Below, piece by piece: positions 43,891 through 52,477 of a stretch of 64,000 nucleotides of DNA. Source of the stretch: Lachnospiraceae bacterium (GTDB taxonomy: Bacteria; Bacillota; Clostridia; Lachnospirales; Lachnospiraceae). Position numbers and translations under genes: made by a program. The notes under the pieces are model-generated. The model was not told the DNA's origin. It saw nothing but the letters and a program-made list of their open reading frames with translations, and made no database searches. Where the stretch lies: the NCBI GenBank assembly GCA_017460885.1, contig JAFUAB010000018.1:81726-145725 (forward strand), in the 5' to 3' direction. Positions within the stretch are counted from its first letter, which is position 1; every line of letters starts with the position of its first letter.

Positions 43891-44960
43891 TCGCAAAGCT
43901 GCTTGGAATTCCCCTGCTTCAGGTCTCCATATTCCTTGATCTGGCCTCTTTCTATCTGATCGGAGGGCTGCTGCTTTTGTCCAATAAACTCAGTCTGAAG
44001 GAGAATAATCCCAGAGCGAAGTTTTTTGTACTGCTGTGCATCTTTAATCTGCTGGATTCACTGCTGTCAATTATATGGTATGGTTCCATGTTTATCACGG
44101 GCAGAACCGTCAGCTTCCTTGCCACTGTGGATACATTTGCATCGGAACTGTCATTTATCGGATTCTGTGCCGGATGGTCCGCATATGTATTGTACATGCT
44201 GTATGAGAGCAAAGACATGGTGAAGCGCGGATTTAAAAAGGCGATCATGCCCGCAACCGGATGTCTGGTCGTACTGGTATTGATAAACGGAGTCGCTTCC
44301 CATTACACCGAGAGTTCTCCGAAGCTTTTGGGAGTGGTCACTGTTACCAGCTCTCTGATCCATCTGATCGAACTCGGATTCTTTATCGGATCCGGAGTTG
44401 TGATCTACAGATACAGGCGATCCCATCTGAATTCGCCGACGATCCGGGTCATGCCCTTTATAGTACCGATGGTTCTGACGATGGGTCTCACGGAGTATAT
44501 GAGCTTCTCGGTTATGTCGTTTGGGTGTTCCGTGGCTCTTATCGATCTGTATTTCTCGATGATAGAGATCTGGAAATATAAGGACAGCGATCAAAGCTAT
44601 TATAAGTCGGAGTACACAGAAGAGATCGTAAAGGAAGCCGAATCGGGCAAAAGGACTCTCGGAAGCGCTCTTTATATCGATGTTTCCGGCAATGCCGACG
44701 AGCTGCCAAACATTGTGAATGCAGAGCTTCCCCATAGAATGGAGCTTGTCAGGATCAATACCGATGATTTCGTGGTCTTCGTTGAGAGCCGCAAGCAGAC
44801 CTTCCTCAAATCTCTCTGCGATATCATCGAGGATGTGATCCTCGAGTACGACGAAGAGCATCCGGATGATCTGATCAACGTCGAGATCAGCGTCCTCAGG
44901 ATAGATGACAACGAACCCCCGGGGGATTTTGTAAGACGTGTGATGCAGGGGGTGAAGTGA
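43887..44960 (+). CDS. 7TM protein with degenerate GGDEF-like domain
   Basis: A 357-residue protein beginning at GTG 43887. Residues about 8-235 contain seven hydrophobic helices. The C-terminal part (about 250-357) has a GGDEF-type layout: LGSALYIDVSGNADELP, then ELVRINTDDFVVFVES where the usual GGDEF motif would read NTDDF, and a final strand VEISVLRIDDNE. Loss of the GG pair predicts no diguanylate cyclase activity; it might bind a ligand or partner. The pair 43198/43887 resembles a receptor unit. Confidence 0.65.
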   Translation: MIAKLLGIPLLQVSIFLDLASFYLIGGLLLLSNKLSLKENNPRAKFFVLLCIFNLLDSLLSIIWYGSMFITGRTVSFLATVDTFASELSFIGFCAGWSAYVLYMLYESKDMVKRGFKKAIMPATGCLVVLVLINGVASHYTESSPKLLGVVTVTSSLIHLIELGFFIGSGVVIYRYRRSHLNSPTIRVMPFIVPMVLTMGLTEYMSFSVMSFGCSVALIDLYFSMIEIWKYKDSDQSYYKSEYTEEIVKEAESGKRTLGSALYIDVSGNADELPNIVNAELPHRMELVRINTDDFVVFVESRKQTFLKSLCDIIEDVILEYDEEHPDDLINVEISVLRIDDNEPPGDFVRRVMQGVK

Positions 44961-45207
44961 GGGCGTGACAAATCCCCATGAATTCCTCGCTCGTGAGATG
45001 AGGATAGAGTGTTAAGTGACGGTGGCGCAAAGTCACACATAGAGACGTTAGAGTATAGTATAATATAAAGATGATCTGTTGGAGAATAAGGTGCTTAAAG
45101 AGCAGGTTTTACTGCGCCGGGATTATGGAGCAACAGTCGGAACAGGCACGCATAAGTTCGGTATAGTAAATTTGATCATGTATTGATTTTTAGTACGGAG
45201 AATGTAT

Positions 45208-47133
45208 ATGAAAAATAAGAGATTGATAGGACAACACAGACTGTTAACTTCAGCATTGGCTGTCATCCTGAGTATATCAATGGCGGTGCCGGTACCTGCT
45301 ATGGCACAGGAAATCAACGTGGGTGATTCGGCTTTCATAAGCGAGACGGATATTGCGGATGGGAGCAGCGCCGTGTATGACGGTGACCTTTCGGATGTGA
45401 GTGTCGTTGCGAATGATACGGATGCGGAAGCTGCGGATGAGTCCGCCGATATTGACGCACTCGGTGCTCCGGGAACCGACCTGACTGACAACACACTTTT
45501 TGATGTAAGCTTTAAGGATGAGGCTGCGGATCCCTATGAAGGCATGTGCTACAACGACGAAAAGAAGCACTACGAGATAGTGTATCAGGGAGATGATTAT
45601 AAGCCTTCGATCTATGTGCAGGGCAAGTACGGCAGACTCAGCGAGGACACTGATTATACCATTTCCTATGAGGATAAGCCCAGGATCAACAAGGATGGTT
45701 TATGTTACAGGCTCGCCATCACCGGCAAGGGCAATTTCACAGGCTCCAAAACCGTTGATTATTATATTATCCCCGCGGATCTTTCGGTAGCAAAGGAAAA
45801 AGGTCTGCTTTTTGCTCCGGATACGATCTGCGTAACCGCAGGAAGCACCGTGACCCCGCTTGTGGTATATCGCGGACAGAAGCTGACTGATGAGGATATC
45901 TTTTACAAGAAGCTTTACAAGTATTACTCTGACGAGAAGCTGACGATCACTCCGGTTCAAAACAGCCTGTATTTCAGCGGTTCACTTGAGGATATCGATG
46001 TGAAGATCGTTACGAAGGATTATCTGGATAAGTATTCGATCAAGCCGTCCTACAAATTGCAGAAGCATTGTTACAACGGTGAGGAACAGACCCTTGGCAC
46101 CACGGCTCCGGAGGACTATCTGACACCGTCCGAGCTGACCGTCAAGATCGCAAACAATATCACTCCGCTTAAGGAGGATGTGGATTACAAGGTGTATTAT
46201 TATAAGAATCTGGATGCCGGCACTGCCTGTGCGGTAATCTACGGAACAGGCGATTATTACGGCTTTGCTACTAAGCAGTTCAAGATCCTGCCGGATAAGA
46301 CGAGTGAGATCACGGCTGAGCTTACTGATCCCGAGACAGTCAATTACTATACTTCCGCAGGTGCCAAACCCGATGTCACGGTGTCGATCCATCGTGAATC
46401 CGGCGACGAGATCCTGACTAAGAATGTGGATTACAAGGTTTCGTATTCCGGCAATAAAAAGGTGGGTACAGCCACATATACCGTGTCATTTATCAAGAAT
46501 TTCAGCGGACATCCGGCGATCAAGAAGGTACCCTTTGAGGTATCCGCAGCGCGTATAGAGGAAGCTACGGTCATCTGTCCGAATCTTTTCTATGGCAAAA
46601 AGCCCGCGGCCTATCGTTCAAAGCCTATCGTAGTCATCGACGGCAGGACCATAGGCACCGCGGAATATACCGTCACTTACCTGGACGGAGAGACGGAGCT
46701 TGGCAAAAAGGACAAGATAGCACTGGCGGATGATGAGAATTCAAAGGTCATCACGGTCAGGATCACGGGACGGAAACATTATGCCGGAGTTGTCGACGGT
46801 ACTTACATGGTCGTCAAAAAGACCGCCGATGCCGTGAATATGTCCAAGGTCAAGATCGTAGCATTCGAAAAGAACGGCAAGGGCAAGGACGTATCCATCC
46901 CCAAACAGACCTATACCGCCGATCCGATATGCCCGGAGCTCCGTGTGCTCTATAAGGTTGGCAAGGTATGGCTCGAGCTGGATCCCGACGAGTACGAGGT
47001 ATACTATTACGCCAATATCAACAAGGGTACCGGCCGTATCATCCTGAACGGTAAAGGCTCAGCGGCCATCGGATGTAAGAAAGGCTCCTTCGGAATAAGC
47101 GCCAAGGATATAACGATGCTGAAGCTGGATTGA
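45208..47133 (+). CDS. Secreted protein with five MBG/Ig-like repeats
   Basis: A 641-residue secreted protein. ATG 45208 is preferred to ATG 45202 because CGGAG (45196-45200) is 7 bases away. A signal peptide (about 1-33, LLTSALAVILSISMAVPVPA, cleavage after AMA) precedes an acidic linker and about five repeats of 80-100 residues with DY(T/K)xxY, then GxGNF(T/S)G-type turns and a closing beta strand (for example ITGKGNFTGSKTVDYYI). Such repeats occur in extracellular proteins of Clostridia. No catalytic domain, LPxTG or membrane anchor is visible. The 247-base gap upstream contains a TATAAT (45059-45064) without a clear -35 box and a short GTGAC/GTCAC dyad near 45016-45035. Not clearly part of the CIS. 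Confidence 0.75.
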   Translation: MKNKRLIGQHRLLTSALAVILSISMAVPVPAMAQEINVGDSAFISETDIADGSSAVYDGDLSDVSVVANDTDAEAADESADIDALGAPGTDLTDNTLFDVSFKDEAADPYEGMCYNDEKKHYEIVYQGDDYKPSIYVQGKYGRLSEDTDYTISYEDKPRINKDGLCYRLAITGKGNFTGSKTVDYYIIPADLSVAKEKGLLFAPDTICVTAGSTVTPLVVYRGQKLTDEDIFYKKLYKYYSDEKLTITPVQNSLYFSGSLEDIDVKIVTKDYLDKYSIKPSYKLQKHCYNGEEQTLGTTAPEDYLTPSELTVKIANNITPLKEDVDYKVYYYKNLDAGTACAVIYGTGDYYGFATKQFKILPDKTSEITAELTDPETVNYYTSAGAKPDVTVSIHRESGDEILTKNVDYKVSYSGNKKVGTATYTVSFIKNFSGHPAIKKVPFEVSAARIEEATVICPNLFYGKKPAAYRSKPIVVIDGRTIGTAEYTVTYLDGETELGKKDKIALADDENSKVITVRITGRKHYAGVVDGTYMVVKKTADAVNMSKVKIVAFEKNGKGKDVSIPKQTYTADPICPELRVLYKVGKVWLELDPDEYEVYYYANINKGTGRIILNGKGSAAIGCKKGSFGISAKDITMLKLD

Positions 47134-47212
47134 TAAAAGCCGGCCTGACAACGGATTACCGAAATATGGTCGTACAGAATGAGCGACGATTGACGAATAA
47201 GGATTCAATGAA

Positions 47213-47941
47213 ATGGACAGGGACAATTACGAGGTGATCGACCGTTTCGAGGGAAGCGAGTATAATCCGAATATCGAGATAGTATTAAAGAAATATGACG
47301 ACAGACCTATCAAGGCACTTTTTGTAAACGAAGTCTGTCAGTCAGGAATGTGGCTTGACCCTATGGTAAGGGGCGAGGCTACGCTGCATTATTCCAGAAG
47401 ATTAAGGGAATGTGTTCATATCTATTTTGATGAGAAGAAGCCGAAGAATATGCTGGTCATAGGCGGTGCGGGTTTTGAGATAGCCAAGTATCTGCTCAGA
47501 GATTATCCTACGGCCCGGCTTACGGTAGTCGAGATCGACCCGGTAATGTTAGAGGCTGCCAAAGCACATTTTTATCTGGATGAGATGATGGAATTCGGCA
47601 GGCTGACGGTTATAAATGACGATGGCTTCAACTTCATGGAGGAAACAGATGAGATCTTTGATCTCGTGGTCAATGATGCTTTCCTGGGAGGTATAAAGGC
47701 GGATACCAATATGCTCACGGATCTGGCGGCGGAGGCAGTTCACAGGATCCTGAGTGATGATGGGCTCTACGTGATCAACCTGATCGCTGCCCTTGAGGGA
47801 TCGGATTCTTTTACGTTCCTGATGGAAAGGGATATGCTGCTGAGGTATTACGATGCTATCCGCGTTTATCCCACTTATCCGGACATGGAGGCTGATAAAC
47901 ACCAGAATCTTATAGTGGCTGCCTTTGAAAAGAAGGTATAA
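47213..47941 (+). CDS. Spermidine-synthase-like SAM-dependent methyltransferase
   Basis: A 242-residue Rossmann-fold protein: MLVIGGAGFEIAKYLL (SAM motif I), LTVVEIDPVMLEAAKAHF (motif II with acidic residue), NDDGFNFMEE and FDLVVNDAFLGG. This is the layout of the spermidine synthase-like superfamily, whose members either make polyamines or methylate small molecules. The spermidine synthase signature with the catalytic DxxD pair is not complete (VVNDAF), so aminopropyl transfer is uncertain. No polyamine gene is adjacent. The 80 bases before it hold no other gene. Confidence 0.75.
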   Translation: MDRDNYEVIDRFEGSEYNPNIEIVLKKYDDRPIKALFVNEVCQSGMWLDPMVRGEATLHYSRRLRECVHIYFDEKKPKNMLVIGGAGFEIAKYLLRDYPTARLTVVEIDPVMLEAAKAHFYLDEMMEFGRLTVINDDGFNFMEETDEIFDLVVNDAFLGGIKADTNMLTDLAAEAVHRILSDDGLYVINLIAALEGSDSFTFLMERDMLLRYYDAIRVYPTYPDMEADKHQNLIVAAFEKKV

Positions 47942-48021
47942 GGATTATTCATTTACAGAAGTGAACACATCCCTTGTTATCCGTGATGGCAGGGGAACTC
48001 ATATAGTATGAAAGGGAACAT

Positions 48022-48468
48022 ATGGAAGCACATCTTTTAAACAATTACGAAGACAGGGAAATGATCAGCGAGATCTTTCCCGATGAGGTCAGAAAACGTT
48101 CAACCGAATTTTTCGTGGCGACGGATCCTTTTTATGGGGTCTGCGGAGCGGCATCGCTCGGATTCGAGGAGGATACCCTGATAATCCAGTATCTTTTTGT
48201 TCCCGAGGAGTATCGCAGAAAAGGAGCCGCTACAGCGATCTTTGACGATATATCCGGGCGCCTTTCGGGACTGACGGATTTCTTTATGGAGGCATATTTT
48301 GATGCCGGATATGGATCGGATCTCGCCAGATTCTTTATGAGCAGGCCCGACTTTATAGTAGAGGATTACGGTGATTACTGTACGGTTCACTGGCTTTTTG
48401 TCTCCAAGGAGGATATCGGTTGTAAACAGGACTTGACGACTCCGGAGGTGGCCGCCACGCAGGGGTAA
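48022..48468 (+). CDS. GNAT-like acetyltransferase, single domain
   Basis: A 148-residue GNAT protein: FVATDPFYGVCGAASLGFEE, LIIQYLFVPEEYRRKGAATA with the R-x2-G-x-A loop (RRKGAA), and a final VEDYGDYCTVHWL strand. It corresponds to the first half of the tandem GNAT-like proteins elsewhere in the island. It precedes the protease-like protein gene by 134 bases; that gap holds a short AT/GC-mixed sequence with no gene and a CAGGAGG-type site at 48588. Confidence 0.75.
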   Translation: MEAHLLNNYEDREMISEIFPDEVRKRSTEFFVATDPFYGVCGAASLGFEEDTLIIQYLFVPEEYRRKGAATAIFDDISGRLSGLTDFFMEAYFDAGYGSDLARFFMSRPDFIVEDYGDYCTVHWLFVSKEDIGCKQDLTTPEVAATQG

Positions 48469-48602
48469 GGCAAGACTGATCGATCCGGGGAAATGCTTTC
48501 ATCAGCGTTTTCTAAACTGATCGTTCCGGTGATACTGATGATAATGATGATGAAGAGTGGGGGCATCTGACGGGATGCCGGTATACAGGAGGATTAGAGA
48601 GT

Positions 48603-50951
48603 ATGTCACAGCAGGAGTATAAAAACGGAGAATTGCTGTACCAGGAGCGTGTTGACCTGAAGAAGCAGATGGAAGGTCACATCCGGATGAACAAAGAGGA
48701 GGGAGAGCTCATCCTTGCCACCAAAAAGGAAGATCCGAATATGCCCGATCCCGAACAGCAGAAGAAGGATTTTCAGGTCAAAAATCTGGATAACCTCATG
48801 CGCAAAAAGAAAAAAGTTGCCATGAACAAAAAGCTCCTGGCGAAGGTATATAATCCCACTGTTTTTAAGCCTCTTAGCATATACGGTACTCCCGTGGGAG
48901 AGACGAAAACAAAAGGCGGTACACCGACTCCCGCATATCAGGAGACCAAGAAGGAGTTCCTTAAGAGCGGATCCAGGGTAGTTAACGAGATCGCCCGCAA
49001 GAATATCGAGACAAACAAAAAAATAGCCCGGGACGCCAAAAACGACAGTGAGATAGTTTCTCTTATCATGGAGGAGCTTGAACATGCTTCCTCTCTTAAG
49101 CTTAAGCATATGCTGGCTGCCAATACCGACAAAGCGTCGGAGGATTATATCAGACACTGTGTGACACTGGATAAGCTGGTGAAGGCCAAGGCTGCCTGCC
49201 TGGAGCGTATCAAGGACGAGAAGCAGCAGAAGGCTGCCCTGAGCAAGATACAGACCCTGATAGACGAAGAGGTGATCAGGATACAGAACACCGCATCCAA
49301 AGCCGGCAAGGCCAAAAAGAAGAAGACTGTCAAAAATGTGACGACGATAGTCCAACAAGAGGAGACTGTCATTGAAAAGGATCCGATAAAGAAGGAAGAG
49401 CAGGTCGTTAAAAAGGAAGAGGTCGTCAAAAAAGAAGAGATCGTCAAAGAAGAGGTCGACAAAAAAGAAGAGGTCGTCAAAAAGGAAGAGGTCGTTAAAA
49501 AGGAAGAAAAGGTCGTCAGAAAAGAAGAGACCCTCGATACAGTCAAGGTCGGCACCAATAAAGTCATTCAAAAGCATGTTGACCGTCCTGAGATGATAAA
49601 TGTTAATAATCAGCAGGGCGTTTTGGATATTATTTATTTTTCGTACAATAAAGTTGATTATACCATCGTCAAGCGCAAGCCGAAGGATCTGAAGGAGGCT
49701 CTGGAACTGCGCGGACAGATCACCAGAAATTTTGATGTTGTTAACGGAGCAATTCCCGATAATCTTGTGGAAATATATGCATATTATCAGGATTTTGTCG
49801 ATCGGTTTGCCGAGACTCAGGATATAGTGTTTGATCAGAAGGTCATAACACCGGTACAGGCTGAAGATCTGGATTTTGAAACAGTGGTTTCACTCAGGAA
49901 CAGGATCACCGACGGCGGTCTGCTCTATTCCGATCTGAAAGGTCAGGCCAGGACAACCTACGATTATTATGACAACATCGTAAAGCGGCTTATAAAGGGC
50001 GAATATCATGATGTTGTGCAGCATCAGAAGAGACAGCTGCCGAAATACAGCGTCAGACTGAATACAAACCTTGGCGGTAATAATGGTTTGTACGAAAAAC
50101 AGGCTCTCGGCTCCAATGACTGCTGGTCATGCGCCGGAGCGGGGCTGTTTAATCAGTTTGTTGCGAATGATGCTAATTTCAGCAAGCTTAAGACCGATCA
50201 GAAGAAATTCCGTGCCTTCAAACCGGATCTGCAGACTTATGAGGATATGGGACTTGATAATGAAACATATTTAAAGCTGAAGCAGGATGTAGAGAGTTTT
50301 ACGGTAAATAATAAGAATCAGAACAGATCGGGTTCTCCAATGGGTAATCCGTATATGCTTGCGGATTTCTTTCTCCGGAAGTTCTCGCAATCCCGTTCCC
50401 ACAAGAACACTGCCGTGCGCAAGATGGTCCTTCAGCCGGGTCGTGCATACAAGTTTGCTAACGGTATTGCGAACAGCAACGGCGGTATCGGACAGGATGT
50501 AAACGCGATCCATAACCTGACTGTTAAGTTTATGGATACGGTATACAGGGCGCTTAGCGACGGAAGTGCTCTTACCCTGCTGTCAGGTTTGCATTACTAC
50601 ACCATCGTGGGCATCGATGAGGGAGAGCTTATTGTGCACAATTCCATGAGTGAGGATCCCAAGACTACTCACAGACTGAGTATTTCAAGTGTGATGCGTG
50701 CTTATGACGGAGCCGGAAATGTCGAACTAACCTGGTTCGAGAAGATCAATGATCCCAAGCAGATCATCGATCAGTACAAGAACATCGGTTATGATCCGAA
50801 TACCCGCAAGTTCACATCCAGGAAGCGCAACTTCTCCGAAAATATAGCCCAGAAGAATGGTGTAGGTGCCTGGAAGGAACGCGACGAAAAAGAGGACGAT
50901 ATCTCCGGCCTGGTCGCTGACGGCATCTACCTCCCCCAGCAGCTGGCATGA
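48603..50951 (+). CDS. Papain-like cysteine protease domain protein, candidate CIS cargo
   Basis: A 782-residue soluble protein with no signal peptide. N-terminus MSQQEYKNGELLYQERVDL shares the pattern MSQQE-x10-RVDL with the protein at 55942. Residues about 259-307 are a Lys/Glu repeat (KKEEVV units). The C-terminal domain (about 490-740) has a papain-like catalytic set: NDCWSCAGAG with Cys507 followed by Trp (Cys510 also present), SGLHYYTIVGID with His664, and LIVHNSMSED with Asn680; the Gln at KQALGSNDC may provide the oxyanion hole. Cys-His-Asn order and spacing fit a C39/papain-type peptidase. Effector status is inferred from the CIS island and the shared N-terminus. Substrate unknown. 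Confidence 0.75.
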   Translation: MSQQEYKNGELLYQERVDLKKQMEGHIRMNKEEGELILATKKEDPNMPDPEQQKKDFQVKNLDNLMRKKKKVAMNKKLLAKVYNPTVFKPLSIYGTPVGETKTKGGTPTPAYQETKKEFLKSGSRVVNEIARKNIETNKKIARDAKNDSEIVSLIMEELEHASSLKLKHMLAANTDKASEDYIRHCVTLDKLVKAKAACLERIKDEKQQKAALSKIQTLIDEEVIRIQNTASKAGKAKKKKTVKNVTTIVQQEETVIEKDPIKKEEQVVKKEEVVKKEEIVKEEVDKKEEVVKKEEVVKKEEKVVRKEETLDTVKVGTNKVIQKHVDRPEMINVNNQQGVLDIIYFSYNKVDYTIVKRKPKDLKEALELRGQITRNFDVVNGAIPDNLVEIYAYYQDFVDRFAETQDIVFDQKVITPVQAEDLDFETVVSLRNRITDGGLLYSDLKGQARTTYDYYDNIVKRLIKGEYHDVVQHQKRQLPKYSVRLNTNLGGNNGLYEKQALGSNDCWSCAGAGLFNQFVANDANFSKLKTDQKKFRAFKPDLQTYEDMGLDNETYLKLKQDVESFTVNNKNQNRSGSPMGNPYMLADFFLRKFSQSRSHKNTAVRKMVLQPGRAYKFANGIANSNGGIGQDVNAIHNLTVKFMDTVYRALSDGSALTLLSGLHYYTIVGIDEGELIVHNSMSEDPKTTHRLSISSVMRAYDGAGNVELTWFEKINDPKQIIDQYKNIGYDPNTRKFTSRKRNFSENIAQKNGVGAWKERDEKEDDISGLVADGIYLPQQLA

Positions 50952-51034
50952 CACCCGGGGACGGAGTCACGGTGTCATTTTGCCACCGGGGTGACACTCG
51001 GGGACGGAGTCACGGTGTCATTTTGCCACCGCGA
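50949..51034 (+). repeat. 43-bp tandem repeat, two copies
   Basis: Copy 1 (50949-50991) and copy 2 (50992-51031) both contain GGGGACGGAGTCACGGTG and TCATTTTGCCACCG; each carries a TGACAC/GTGTCA dyad. Short palindromic GGGGACGG-type units are common intergenic repeats in Firmicutes (recollection). The 5' end overlaps the last codon of the preceding gene. A related inverted fragment lies at 55892-55918. Confidence 0.75.
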
Positions 51035-51080
51035 TGGTTCTGCCGACACATTTGTTCGATGCAAACCGAATATATAATCC

Positions 51081-51235
51081 CGGTAACACGCTACCGATTT
51101 TCTAAATCAGAAAACTCATCCTCTTGATCCGTAGCACGAAACCGCAAACGCGCTACGCTTGAACGGTGCGGTTTCGTAGCACGTATCTGCGACGATTCGT
51201 TACTGATTTAACGAAAATCGAGCTGATCGTTACCG
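51081..51235. repeat. 155-bp imperfect palindrome
   Basis: Outer arms CGGTAAC...CCGATTTTCTAAATCAG (51081-51110) and CTGATTTAACGAAAATCG...GTTACCG (51203-51235) are complementary with small gaps; an inner stem CGAAACCGC (51137-51145) pairs with GCGGTTTCG (51168-51176). It is flanked by near-copies of GGTTCTGCCGAYACA at 51036 and 51292. The 380-base gap between genes at 50951 and 51332 consists of this element and the 43-bp repeats; no gene is visible. MITE-like or structured RNA. Confidence 0.65.
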
Positions 51236-51331
51236 TGATCATATATTCGGCCTGCATCTACGATAAAGATGGATTGGTGTGTCACCGGATCGGTTCTGCC
51301 GATACAAATAATAAAAAGAAGGAAAGCAACT

Positions 51332-52225
51332 ATGGACAAAGAAAACAAAGAATACAAACCCTTTCCGATGTTTTTCGGATTGATAGCTTCGTTTTACATC
51401 TTCATCACGATGGTGGTGCTCTTTCTGGTAGGAAGCATGGGCTCGGATTTCGGCAAAAAAGGACTTGCCCTGTTTTCATCGGAAGAACCTTCTGAAATAA
51501 CGGAGCTCAAAGCAGAAGCACCCGATGAGGAAGCCGATGCCGGATCTGAGATCATAGGTTTTCAGGCGGAGGAAGATTATGCATCCGACTCTGCAATCGG
51601 GGGGACAGATACTATCGGTACGGCTGATGCAGGTGCTGCGGCAGAAGTGACAGCCTCAGGAACCGAAACAGCGGTTACTCCGACAACGGCTGCAGACGCA
51701 ACAGCAGATACATCTGCGACAGCGCAGACAACTGAAACCGGGACTGATTCGGCGCTTACCACGGACACCGAGAGTGAACCGATTGCCCAGACCAAATATT
51801 ATTCCTTTACCATTAATACTCAGGGCACCACATTGAATCTCCGTGAAGAGCCTTCGCAGGATGCCGGAGTTGTAGCCAAGCTTGCCAGGACGGCCACAGG
51901 TTATGTCATTACTCCGGGCAATGAATGGACGCAGGTTGTAATGCCCACAGGAGTCACCGGATTCTGCGCTACCGAATTTCTGACAATCACAGAAATACGC
52001 GAAGAGGATTTTCCCGAGAACTTCCGCTCCATGATCGAGGCTCCCGGAGAGGAGATCACGGCAGATCAGTATACAACTCTGCTTATCGATGGCGCGACGG
52101 AAACTGCTGCAGATACGGCTGATGCGGCCACCGCAGATACAACTGCAACCGATGCGACATCAACCGATGCGACCGCCGCAGGCACAGCCTCAGCTGCAAC
52201 CGATGCGACCGCCGCAGGCTTCTAA
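51332..52225 (+). CDS. Membrane-anchored SH3-domain protein 3
   Basis: A 297-residue protein. Start ATG 51332 with AAGGAA 7 bases upstream; an upstream in-frame ATG at 51269 lies in repeat DNA and is rejected. One membrane helix (about 12-33, MFFGLIASFYIFITMVVLF), an Ala/Thr/Asp-rich stalk (about 60-165), and an SH3 domain (about 170-235) with TTLNLREEPSQDAGVVAKL and WTQVVMPTG. The tail ITEIREEDFPENFRSMIEA parallels the proteins at 19812 and 41458, and the protein ends in a further Thr/Ala/Asp repeat (about 265-297). Both flanks are palindromic repeat elements. Confidence 0.78.
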   Translation: MDKENKEYKPFPMFFGLIASFYIFITMVVLFLVGSMGSDFGKKGLALFSSEEPSEITELKAEAPDEEADAGSEIIGFQAEEDYASDSAIGGTDTIGTADAGAAAEVTASGTETAVTPTTAADATADTSATAQTTETGTDSALTTDTESEPIAQTKYYSFTINTQGTTLNLREEPSQDAGVVAKLARTATGYVITPGNEWTQVVMPTGVTGFCATEFLTITEIREEDFPENFRSMIEAPGEEITADQYTTLLIDGATETAADTADAATADTTATDATSTDATAAGTASAATDATAAGF

Positions 52226-52250
52226 GGAAATGCTGATTAATTAAACCTTT

Positions 52251-52412
52251 CTTAGAAACTGTAGCGAATTAACATAGTCATTTCGCTTGCCTGCTTTCCC
52301 GATATCTGCATCAGAAAGCCTCGCCGTAGCCTGCTACGGCTACGTTTTCTTCTTTGATATCGAAAAAGCATCCTGCGTGAAATGATTAAGTAATTCTGCT
52401 ACAGTTCCTTAG
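52251..52412. mobile_element. 162-bp MITE-like palindromic element
   Basis: Left arm CTTAGAAACTGTAGCGAATT with CATTTCGC further in, and GCTTTCCCGATATC, pair with right-arm GATATCGAAAAAGC, GCGTGAAATG and AATTCTGCTACAGTTCCTTAG; the centre is CGTAGCCTGCTACGGCTACG. The whole folds into one long imperfect hairpin. It starts 25 bases after a stop codon and ends 3 bases before a promoter-like sequence. No reading frame inside. Consistent with a small non-autonomous insertion; no terminal target duplication could be confirmed. Confidence 0.6.
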
Positions 52413-52414
52413 AC

Positions 52415-52444
52415 TTGAAGTATACGGGCAAAAAGTAGTATATT
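52415..52444 (+). promoter_or_regulatory. Candidate promoter of the copper ATPase gene
   Basis: TTGAAG (52415-52420) and TATATT (52439-52444) are separated by 18 bases, 33 bases upstream of the copA start. No clear CsoR or CopY operator dyad is visible between promoter and gene. Confidence 0.4.
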
Positions 52445-52477
52445 ATACAGAACAAACAAGTTAGAAGAGGTTAACTC

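Noticed and set aside
45059-45064. TATAAT box upstream of the secreted protein
   Set aside because: No acceptable -35 element at 16-18 bases, so not listed as a promoter.
47213-47941. Firm spermidine synthase assignment
   Set aside because: Catalytic acidic pair incomplete and no polyamine genes nearby; kept as a spermidine-synthase-like methyltransferase.
48606-49577. Leu/Phe-rich - strand frame of 323 codons
   Set aside because: Antisense shadow of the Lys/Glu repeat (AAG/GAA codons read as CTT/TTC); no ribosome binding site or known domain.
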